From positions 1 to 5,569 of the forward strand of contig CAPZYV010000062.1 in the NCBI GenBank assembly GCA_948750805.1: 5,569 nt of DNA, written 5' to 3'. The stretch comes from an uncultured Bacilli bacterium (GTDB lineage Bacteria; Bacillota_I; Bacilli_A; RF39; UBA660). Shown piece after piece: positions 1 to 4,898 of the stretch. The notes under the pieces are model-generated. The model had not been told where the DNA came from. It ran no database searches and was given only the letters and a program-made list of their open reading frames with translations. Position 1 is the first letter of the stretch; every line of letters begins with the position of its first letter. The position numbers and the translations under genes are program-made.

Positions 1-1
1 A

Positions 2-361
2 AAAAAAGGAGTAGTAAATTTTAAAAACATGGTGGATCAAAGATACACTTTAGATGATTTACTTCTTCAACTAAGAGAAAAAGATATTAGAAGTATAGAC
101 GAAGTAGATTATGCTATTTTAGAAATAAATGGTAAGTTATCAGTTTTTAAAAAAGATGATCAAAAAGATAAAAAAGTATATCCAATGCCAATTATTTTAG
201 ATGGTGAAGTCCAGTATGATAACTTATATAGTATAAACAAAACAAAGAAATGGTTATTAAACATTCTTTTAGAAAAAAATATATCAGCAGAAGACGTTTT
301 TTATGCTTTTAGCAAAGGTAATGATTTATACATAATTAAACAAAATGAAGTAAAGAAATAG
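2..361 (+). CDS. DUF421 (YetF-like) membrane protein, C-terminal part only
   Basis: The reading frame is open from the first bases to the TAG at 359-361, giving 119 residues (numbered from codon 2-4). It matches the cytoplasmic C-terminal domain of DUF421 proteins (Bacillus YetF/YdfR type). A 'GVVNFKNM' strand comes first, then TLDDLLLQLRE (16-26), EVDYAILEINGKLSVF (34-49), PMPIILDGEVQYDNL (61-75), a KKWL helix (82-85) and DVFYAFSKGNDLYI (98-111). Full-length members are usually about 220-240 aa, with several N-terminal membrane helices before this domain, so the membrane part should lie left of the window. The ATG at 29 is probably internal: family similarity continues upstream of it, and the AAGGAG at 6-11 is too far away (17 nt) to serve it. 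The biochemical role of the family is not settled; some members are linked to the spore membrane. No terminator follows, and a promoter for the next gene begins 2 nt after the stop. Confidence 0.88.
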   Translation, partial: KKGVVNFKNMVDQRYTLDDLLLQLREKDIRSIDEVDYAILEINGKLSVFKKDDQKDKKVYPMPIILDGEVQYDNLYSINKTKKWLLNILLEKNISAEDVFYAFSKGNDLYIIKQNEVKK

Positions 362-362
362 T

Positions 363-391
363 TTGACCTTAGGTATAATATGTGATAGTAT
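363..391 (+). promoter_or_regulatory. Sigma-A-type promoter for the 166-aa protein gene
   Basis: The -35 is TTGACC (363-368), followed by a 17-nt spacer and a -10 of TAGTAT (386-391), preceded by the extended element TGA (383-385). Transcription should start near 398, downstream of the GTG at 382. That excludes the GTG as the start codon and supports the ATG at 415. A perfect TATAAT also occurs at 374-379, but it has no -35 at a suitable distance. Confidence 0.68.
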
Positions 392-402
392 ATTGTTCGA
401 AA

Positions 403-407
403 AGAGG
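403..407 (+). promoter_or_regulatory. Ribosome binding site deciding the start at 415
   Basis: AGAGG lies 7 nt before ATG 415. The in-frame GTG at 382, 11 codons upstream, has no such site and lies inside the promoter. Confidence 0.65.
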
Positions 408-414
408 AATTATT

Positions 415-915
415 ATGTTTTCTAAAGAAATAATGTTATATAAATTTTCGAGATATTATATAAAAACTTGGCGCTTACTTATTAAAGAATTGAAAAAATT
501 AGAAAAAACTATTTATAAGAATTTAGATTATAATGAAGTTATAAATGCAAGTCTTGTACGATACAATATTATTAGTTTAAAGACTTTGTTAGTTGATTTG
601 CTGACTAGAAAAAAAGAAAGTATTGATGGTTTTAGTGTTTTAGTAGATTCTTATGGAGAGTTAATATTATTGTATTTAGAAGCGCAAAATTTAAGAAAGC
701 AAATTAAAAGAAAATATTATTATGAAAAAGTAGAAGAAAAAGAATATAAAAATATTGATGATGCAATTAGTCATATGCCAAATGGAAATATAGATAGAAT
801 TTTTATGAATGCTTTTACTGATCAGGATATCAATATTTGTGAGGTTTATTGCAAGAGAAATATAAGTGAAATGGTTCGTGCTTTGGAAAATACAAATAAA
901 GGAAAAGCAAAGTAA
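415..915 (+). CDS. Hypothetical 166-aa helical protein, unrecognised
   Basis: I do not recognise this protein. The ATG at 415 is chosen because AGAGG sits 7 nt upstream and the predicted transcript starts near 398; a GTG 33 nt earlier would give 177 aa. The product is probably cytoplasmic and mostly alpha-helical, with no signal peptide or membrane segment. Residues 1-36 are very basic and aromatic (YKFSRYYIKTWRLL at 9-22). Residues 41-63 and 74-93 are heptad-like and leucine/isoleucine-rich, which suggests a helical bundle. Residues 94-112 form a highly charged K/R/E/Y stretch. The C-terminal part has two cysteines in ICEVYCKR (141-148), and the last residues (NKGKAK) are encoded by the 5' arm of the terminator. 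The gene stands alone between its own promoter and terminator, so the neighbours say nothing about function. The basic N-terminus could bind nucleic acid or membrane, but that is a guess. Codon use resembles its neighbours, with no sign of transfer. Confidence 0.75.
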   Translation: MFSKEIMLYKFSRYYIKTWRLLIKELKKLEKTIYKNLDYNEVINASLVRYNIISLKTLLVDLLTRKKESIDGFSVLVDSYGELILLYLEAQNLRKQIKRKYYYEKVEEKEYKNIDDAISHMPNGNIDRIFMNAFTDQDINICEVYCKRNISEMVRALENTNKGKAK

Positions 916-939
916 TTAAACTTTGTTTTTTTCTTTATT
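895..939 (+). terminator. Hairpin terminator overlapping the 3' end of the 166-aa protein gene
   Basis: CAAAGT (908-913) pairs with ACTTTG (920-925) across a 6-nt loop, followed by seven T (926-932). The stem can be extended: A-rich 903-906 pairs with T 927-930, and AATAAAG (895-901) pairs with CTTTATT (933-939) around a one-base bulge. That makes about 19 bp in all. The TAA stop (913-915) lies at the top of the stem, so the end of the gene and the terminator share sequence. It is GC-poor, so its strength is uncertain. Confidence 0.6.
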
Positions 940-966
940 GTTAATATTTTTCCTTTATGATATACT
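938..966 (+). promoter_or_regulatory. Sigma-A-type promoter for the 248-aa membrane protein gene
   Basis: TTGTTA (938-943), a 17-nt spacer, then TATACT (961-966) with the extended element TGA (958-960). Its -35 overlaps the foot of the preceding terminator. The predicted start is near 973, about 19 nt before ATG 992. Confidence 0.65.
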
Positions 967-977
967 ATATAAAGAAA

Positions 978-985
978 AAAGGAGG
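978..985 (+). promoter_or_regulatory. Strong ribosome binding site deciding the start at 992
   Basis: AAAGGAGG ends 6 nt before ATG 992, close to a full Shine-Dalgarno match. An in-frame TTT-rich extension back to 923 would put the start inside the preceding terminator and upstream of the promoter, so it is rejected. Confidence 0.85.
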
Positions 986-991
986 GGTAAT

Positions 992-1738
992 ATGGAAAAA
1001 AATAACGAAATAGAAGAGGCTTTAAATAATATATTCGGTTCTGATTTTGTTGAAGTTGATATCAAAGATGATGCTAAAGATTATGTAGATAATGATAATA
1101 TGTATAGTGCCCCAAAAGAAGATAAAGTTGAGGATATATTTAACACATATCAAAATAACAATGATATTGAAGCTAAAGAAGATAATGATTTGGGGAATAA
1201 GGTAATTAATGGTAAAAGAATAACTAACAGAATAAAAGAAAATAAAGAAAACATTATCTACTATTTAATAGGACTTGCTATAATTACTGTTATTATTTAT
1301 GTTTTAGTTAACTTTGTTTTTGGTATTACTAAAACTGTTACTTGTACTTATAAAGCTGAAGATGAAGGATATAATTTTTCTGATGAATATAAAATTACAT
1401 ATAAGAAAAATAAGATTAGTTACGTAGAAAGTGTATATACATATAACGCTTTGAATGATGAATTTAAAGGACAATTACAATATATAAGAGAAGATAAATT
1501 ACCGGTTATAGTTAACTCTAATGGTATGCCAGGATTTACTTACATTTATGAATCTAATGATGATTTTATTAAAGTAAATGGTTATTTAGATTTTACGTTA
1601 TTTGAATTTGATAAGATAGATAAAATGGATCAAGAGTTAATGCCAATTAGTTATTTTAAAATTGACTCTAAAACCACTTATAAAACTTTAAAGGAAGATT
1701 TAGAAAGTGAAGGATATGTATGTACTTTAAGTAAGTAG
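992..1738 (+). CDS. Single-pass membrane protein with acidic cytoplasmic tail and two-cysteine ectodomain
   Basis: The product is 248 aa with no named family that I can assign. Residues 1-73 are acidic, Asn-rich and probably disordered. A basic patch (KRITNRIK, 75-82) precedes one membrane helix at about 88-110, which predicts N-inside, C-outside with no cleaved signal peptide. The ectodomain (112-248) opens with TKTVTCTYKAED (113-124), contains alternating strands such as DEYKITYKKNKISYV (131-145), and ends with TYKTLKEDLESEGYVC (229-244). Cys118 and Cys244 are the only cysteines in the protein, one at each end of the ectodomain, so a disulfide closing the domain is plausible. The strand-rich layout and the terminal helix plus GYxC resemble small secreted lipoproteins of the YehR/DUF1307 kind, but this is only a weak impression. 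The partial gene at 4899 has the same plan and the same TCTY motif. The gene has its own promoter; no clear terminator follows, so some read-through into lysS is possible. Confidence 0.8.
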   Translation: MEKNNEIEEALNNIFGSDFVEVDIKDDAKDYVDNDNMYSAPKEDKVEDIFNTYQNNNDIEAKEDNDLGNKVINGKRITNRIKENKENIIYYLIGLAIITVIIYVLVNFVFGITKTVTCTYKAEDEGYNFSDEYKITYKKNKISYVESVYTYNALNDEFKGQLQYIREDKLPVIVNSNGMPGFTYIYESNDDFIKVNGYLDFTLFEFDKIDKMDQELMPISYFKIDSKTTYKTLKEDLESEGYVCTLSK

Positions 1739-1767
1739 TATAAAATAAATGAAAAATATGTTATAAT
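1739..1767 (+). promoter_or_regulatory. Extended -10 promoter for lysS
   Basis: A perfect TATAAT (1762-1767) is preceded by TGT (1759-1761). The -35 at 17-nt spacing (TATAAA, 1739-1744) is poor, so the TG element probably compensates. The predicted start near 1774 gives a leader of about 20 nt, too short for a T-box or lysine riboswitch. Confidence 0.65.
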
Positions 1768-1777
1768 AAGACGAAAT

Positions 1778-1784
1778 AAAGGAG
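1778..1784 (+). promoter_or_regulatory. Ribosome binding site deciding the TTG start of lysS
   Basis: AAAGGAG ends 9 nt before TTG 1794. The other in-frame TTG at 1785 directly abuts the site and could not be used with it. Confidence 0.8.
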
Positions 1785-1793
1785 TTGATTAAT

Positions 1794-3290
1794 TTGAGAG
1801 AATTATCAGAACAAGAATTAGTTAGAAGAGGAAAATTAGAAGAAATAAAAAAGGTATGTAATCCATACCCAGAAAAATATGTTAAAACGCATTCTTTAAA
1901 AGATGCTAAAAAGTTAGTTGATGGAACTACTAACGTAAGAATAGCTGGTAGAGTTATTTTCATGAGAAAGATGGGTAAACTTAGTTTTATACGTATAAGA
2001 GATATAGAAGCAGGCATGCAATTAGAATTTAAAATTGATATAATTGGAGAAGAAAAATACCAATTCTTTAAAAAGCAAATAGACGCTGGTGATTTTATAG
2101 GTGCTGAAGGTGAAATATTTACTACTCAAACAGGAGAAAAGACTTTAAGAGTTAATTCGTTTGAATTTTTAGGTAAGGCTTTAAGACCTCTTCCTGATAA
2201 GTTTCATGGTTTAAATGATACAGAACTTAAATATCGTCAAAGGTATGTTGACCTTATTTCAAATGAAGAGTCTAGAAAAGTATTTTTAGGAAGAAGTAAA
2301 TTATATGCATTTATTCATAAGTTTTTGGGAGAACACGGATTTTTAGAAGTTGAAACTCCTATATTACAAACCGCAGTATGTGGAGCAGCTGCAAAGCCTT
2401 TTTACACACATCACAACGCTTTAGATATGGAATGTAATTTAAGAATTGCCCCAGAAACTTATTTAAAACAATGTATTGCTGCAGGATATGATAAAGTTTA
2501 TGAAGTAGCAAAATGTTTCAGAAACGAAGGTATGGACTCAGAACATTTGCAAGAATTTACTCAAGTTGAATGGTATGCTTCTTACTGGAATTATGAAGAT
2601 AATATGGAGTTTTATCAAACTTTTATTAAGTCATTATTAATGGAATTATTAGGTACAACTACATTAGAATATCAAGGTGTAACGCTTGATTTTGGAAAAG
2701 AAAATTGGGACAGAATAAATTATGTTGAAGAAATGAGAAAGATATTTGGTTTTGATTTTCTAGCGATTGAAGAACCTTCAGAGTTAAAGGATAAAATTGT
2801 AAATAATGGATTGTTCACATATGAGGAATTAGAAGATTATAAGTCTATAAGTCAAATCGTTGATTTTGTTTATAAAAAGAAGATAAGAGAAGGTATTGTA
2901 CAACCTACAATAATGTATAATTATCCATCTATGCTTATTCCTCTTGCAAGAAGAAATGACAATGATGATAGAATAATAGATGTATTCCAAGTGGTTGCTT
3001 GTGGAACTGAACTTTGTAAAGCATATTCTGAGTTAGTAAATCCAATAACCCAAAGAAAATCTTTTGAAGACCAATTAAAGGCTAAGGCTCAAGGCGATGA
3101 TGAAACAATGGATTTAGATGAAAACTTTATGCTTGCAATGGAACAAGGAATGCCTCCAATCTCTGGTTTAGGTTTTGGTATTGACAGATTAATGATGCTA
3201 ATATATGATCAACCGTCAATAAGGGACGTAGTTTTATTTCCGCTTATGAAACCAGAAATAGATAATCCAAACGAGAAAAAGGAAGATTAA
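1794..3290 (+). CDS. lysS: Lysine--tRNA ligase, class II
   Basis: This cytoplasmic enzyme charges tRNA-Lys with lysine using ATP. The product is 498 aa, the normal length for bacterial class II LysRS, and its N-terminus (RELSEQELVRRGKLEEI) matches the family from the TTG at 1794. The anticodon-binding OB-fold covers about 45-130 (VRIAGRVIFMRKMGKLSFI). The catalytic domain begins at LKYRQRYVDLI (145-155). Motif 1 is GFLEVETPIL (182-191). The lysine/ATP pocket includes GAAAKPFYTHHNALDM (197-212) and LRIAPETYLK (216-225). Motif 2 is FRNEG (242-246) followed by HLQEFTQVEWY (251-261). Motif 3 is GLGFGIDRL (458-466), followed by SIRDVVLFP (475-483). Several positions differ from the common form: HLQEF preceded by Glu250, EWY for the usual ELY, and GTELCKAYSEL for the usual G-x-EIxNAFSEL. 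This suggests a distinct subgroup, but the core motif residues remain, so it should be active. It appears monocistronic, with its own promoter and terminator. Confidence 0.97.
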   Translation: MRELSEQELVRRGKLEEIKKVCNPYPEKYVKTHSLKDAKKLVDGTTNVRIAGRVIFMRKMGKLSFIRIRDIEAGMQLEFKIDIIGEEKYQFFKKQIDAGDFIGAEGEIFTTQTGEKTLRVNSFEFLGKALRPLPDKFHGLNDTELKYRQRYVDLISNEESRKVFLGRSKLYAFIHKFLGEHGFLEVETPILQTAVCGAAAKPFYTHHNALDMECNLRIAPETYLKQCIAAGYDKVYEVAKCFRNEGMDSEHLQEFTQVEWYASYWNYEDNMEFYQTFIKSLLMELLGTTTLEYQGVTLDFGKENWDRINYVEEMRKIFGFDFLAIEEPSELKDKIVNNGLFTYEELEDYKSISQIVDFVYKKKIREGIVQPTIMYNYPSMLIPLARRNDNDDRIIDVFQVVACGTELCKAYSELVNPITQRKSFEDQLKAKAQGDDETMDLDENFMLAMEQGMPPISGLGFGIDRLMMLIYDQPSIRDVVLFPLMKPEIDNPNEKKED

Positions 3291-3306
3291 TGTCTTCTTT
3301 TTCTTT
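3273..3306 (+). terminator. Terminator hairpin overlapping the end of lysS
   Basis: AAAAGGAAGA (3277-3286) pairs with TCTTCTTTTT (3293-3302) over 10 bp, with one G-U pair and a 6-nt loop that holds the TAA stop (3288-3290). The T-rich 3' arm continues as CTTT. Most of the U-tract is in the stem rather than after it, so efficiency is uncertain. The 5' arm encodes the Lys/Glu-rich LysS C-terminus. Confidence 0.55.
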
Positions 3307-3332
3307 ATATAAAAATATATTTGTGTTATAAT
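3304..3332 (+). promoter_or_regulatory. Extended -10 promoter for pssA-psd
   Basis: A perfect TATAAT (3327-3332) is preceded by TGT (3324-3326). The -35 at 17-nt spacing, TTTATA (3304-3309), is weak and abuts the lysS terminator. The predicted start is near 3339, leaving a leader of about 29 nt. Confidence 0.62.
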
Positions 3333-3353
3333 TGGAACATATAAATTAGAAGT

Positions 3354-3359
3354 AAGGAG
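3354..3359 (+). promoter_or_regulatory. Ribosome binding site deciding the start of pssA
   Basis: AAGGAG ends 8 nt before ATG 3368 but only 2 nt before the in-frame GTG at 3362, so the ATG is preferred. Confidence 0.82.
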
Positions 3360-3367
3360 TAGTGATT

Positions 3368-4000
3368 ATGTTTATAGGATTTTATGGAGCGTCAGTTCTT
3401 TTAACTTATATAGGGCTTGCTTTTGCGGTGGTTGGAATGGTTCTTTCCTTTTTAGGATTTATTCCAGCGGCAATTATGTGTCTTATTTTAGCAGGTGTTT
3501 GTGATATGTTTGATGGTACTGTTGCAAGAGCTTGCAAAAGAAGTGACACAGAAAAGAAATTTGGTGTTCAAATAGATTCTTTAGTTGATACAGTGTCATT
3601 TGGTGTATTTCCAGTAATACTTGGAATATGCATGGGATTTACTAGTAGATTAAACATTATTGTTTACGTAATGTTCGTTTTAGCAGCGGTTATTAGACTT
3701 GCATACTTTAACGTTTTAGCGGAAGAAAAAACGGTATTTAATAAAAAGAAAAAGGAAAAAATATCATATTATTATGGACTTCCTGTAACTAGTATTGCAA
3801 TTATTTTACCGTTTACGTATAATTTAAGCATTTTTATGCATCCAAGTGTATTTGTTAAGGCATATCCTCTTGTTATGCTAGCAACCGCAATATTATTCGT
3901 TTTAAATATAAAGATTAAGAAACCTACTGGAATATGGTATGTTATATGTTCTATTTTAGCAGCAATAGAAATAGCAATTATTTCAGCAGCAATGAGATAA
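3368..4000 (+). CDS. pssA: CDP-diacylglycerol--serine O-phosphatidyltransferase
   Basis: This integral membrane enzyme joins CDP-diacylglycerol and L-serine to make phosphatidylserine and CMP. The product is 210 aa. The CDP-alcohol phosphatidyltransferase signature is complete: D46-x2-D49-G50-x2-A53-R54, then 11 residues, G66-x3-D70-x3-D74. The four aspartates are the metal and substrate ligands in this family. The FGVQIDSLVDTVSFGV stretch (65-80) and the N-terminus FIGFYGASVLLTYIGL (2-17) are typical of Clostridia/Bacilli PssA rather than of phosphatidylglycerophosphate synthase. Six or seven hydrophobic segments can be seen (about 8-30, 32-45, 75-90, 96-115, 138-157, 163-181, 187-207), with a basic KKKKEK loop at 126-131. 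Serine as the acceptor is supported by the decarboxylase immediately downstream. The stop overlaps the psd start by one base (TAATG). It is transcribed from its own promoter after the lysS terminator. Confidence 0.93.
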   Translation: MFIGFYGASVLLTYIGLAFAVVGMVLSFLGFIPAAIMCLILAGVCDMFDGTVARACKRSDTEKKFGVQIDSLVDTVSFGVFPVILGICMGFTSRLNIIVYVMFVLAAVIRLAYFNVLAEEKTVFNKKKKEKISYYYGLPVTSIAIILPFTYNLSIFMHPSVFVKAYPLVMLATAILFVLNIKIKKPTGIWYVICSILAAIEIAIISAAMR

Positions 4001-4845
4001 TGAGAAGAAAAATTAAAGATAATCCAAATAAAGGATTATCCTTTTTATATAATAATGCTGCTGGAAGAATAATTTTAAAACCAATTATTAAAGGTAAGTT
4101 TGTATCAAGCTTAATTGGTAAGTTTATGGATACTAAAATATCCAAAATAATGATAAAACCTTTTATTAAGAACCATAATATTAACATGGATGAATTTGTT
4201 GATAAAGATTATTCATGCTTTAATGACTTTTTCATAAGAAACATAAAAAAAGCGTTAAGGCCTGTAAGTAAAAATAAAAATGATTTTATAGCACCGTGTG
4301 ATTCTAAACTAACTTGTTATAAAATTAGTAAGAATTTAACATTTAATATAAAAAATAGTACTTATAGTGTAAGTTCAATTATTAATGATAATGAAAAAGC
4401 TTCCTTTTTTGAAAATGGATACGCACTAGTATTTAGACTTTCACCAGAAGATTATCATCACTATGTATTTTGTGATGATGGAATAATTATTAATAATTAT
4501 AAATTAAAAGGAAAGTTTCATAGTGTTAATCCTATTGCGTATGATAAATTTAAAATATTTAAAGAAAATCAAAGGGAATGCACTTTAATTAAAACTAAAA
4601 ACTTCGGAACAATTATGTATGTAGAAGTAGGAGCTTTATTAGTTGGTAAGATAAAGAATATAAATACTTCTAAAAAACATAAAAAAGGTGAAGAAAAAGG
4701 TTATTTTATGTATGGAGGTTCAACCGTTGTTGTCTTAGTTTCAAAAGATAAGATTAAGATTGATAAAGAAATATTAAATAATTCTAAAAATGGTTATGAG
4801 ACATATGTAAAATGTGGTGAAAAAATTGGAGAAAAATTAGTTTAA
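4000..4845 (+). CDS. psd: Phosphatidylserine decarboxylase proenzyme, type II
   Basis: This enzyme decarboxylates phosphatidylserine to phosphatidylethanolamine, completing the pathway begun by pssA. The 281-aa proenzyme cuts itself within GGST (239-242). Cleavage between Gly240 and Ser241 would leave a beta chain of 240 residues and an alpha chain of 41 whose N-terminal serine becomes the pyruvoyl cofactor. Other family landmarks are CFNDFFIR (73-80), IAPCDSKL (97-104, Asp101 at the conserved aspartate), FRLSPEDYHHYVF (145-157), GKFHSVNPIAYDKF (171-184), NFGTIMYVEVGALLVGKI (201-218) and KKGEEKGYFMYGGST (228-242). The pattern is that of the Clostridia-type PSDs. The ATG shares its A with the pssA stop and has no good ribosome site of its own, which points to translation by re-initiation. 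The frame is open 66 nt further upstream into pssA, but no start there has a ribosome site. No clear terminator follows. Confidence 0.95.
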   Translation: MRRKIKDNPNKGLSFLYNNAAGRIILKPIIKGKFVSSLIGKFMDTKISKIMIKPFIKNHNINMDEFVDKDYSCFNDFFIRNIKKALRPVSKNKNDFIAPCDSKLTCYKISKNLTFNIKNSTYSVSSIINDNEKASFFENGYALVFRLSPEDYHHYVFCDDGIIINNYKLKGKFHSVNPIAYDKFKIFKENQRECTLIKTKNFGTIMYVEVGALLVGKIKNINTSKKHKKGEEKGYFMYGGSTVVVLVSKDKIKIDKEILNNSKNGYETYVKCGEKIGEKLV

Positions 4846-4847
4846 TA

Positions 4848-4876
4848 TTTTTTAAATAAAATTATTATGTTATTAT
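4848..4876 (+). promoter_or_regulatory. Extended -10 promoter for the right-edge membrane protein gene
   Basis: TATTAT (4871-4876) is preceded by TGT (4868-4870). The -35 region at 17-nt spacing is only a T run (4848-4853). The predicted start near 4883 gives a leader of about 16 nt. Confidence 0.5.
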
Positions 4877-4886
4877 ATAAATATAT

Positions 4887-4892
4887 GGAGGG
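4887..4892 (+). promoter_or_regulatory. Ribosome binding site of the right-edge gene
   Basis: GGAGGG lies 6 nt before ATG 4899 and fixes the start of a gene whose end is outside the window. Confidence 0.8.
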
Positions 4893-4898
4893 TAACAA

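Noticed and set aside
29..361. A complete 110-aa gene starting at ATG 29
   Set aside because: DUF421 similarity continues upstream of the ATG to the window edge, and the AAGGAG at 6-11 is 17 nt away. A truncated longer gene is the better reading.
374..379. Perfect TATAAT as the -10 for the 166-aa gene
   Set aside because: No -35-like hexamer lies 16-18 nt upstream and it has no TG extension. TAGTAT at 386-391 has both a TTGACC at 17 nt and a TGA element.
923..991. N-terminal extension of the 248-aa protein with a hydrophobic, signal-like start (MFFSLLLIFF)
   Set aside because: This region is the terminator tail and the promoter. AAAGGAGG at 978-985 points to ATG 992.
1739..1793. T-box or lysine riboswitch upstream of lysS
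   Set aside because: Only 55 nt separate the genes and the predicted leader is about 20 nt, far too short for either element.
1727..2017. Minus-strand open frame of 96 codons opposite the start of lysS
   Set aside because: It lies antisense to a clear lysS reading frame, covers the lysS promoter region, and has no recognisable motif. It is a shadow of A+T-rich coding sequence.
3934..3999. N-terminal extension of psd inside pssA
   Set aside because: No ribosome site precedes the upstream ATGs, the residues do not look like Psd, and TAATG coupling at 4000 explains the start.
3978..4187. Minus-strand open frame of 69 codons across the pssA-psd junction
   Set aside because: It is antisense to two confidently identified genes. 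Its hydrophobic translation is what Lys/Asn/Ile-rich codons give on the opposite strand.
4832..4853. A/T-only hairpin (AAAAAT pairing with ATTTTT) after psd as a terminator
   Set aside because: It has only six A-T pairs, a long loop and no G-C pair. Such hairpins are expected by chance in this base composition.
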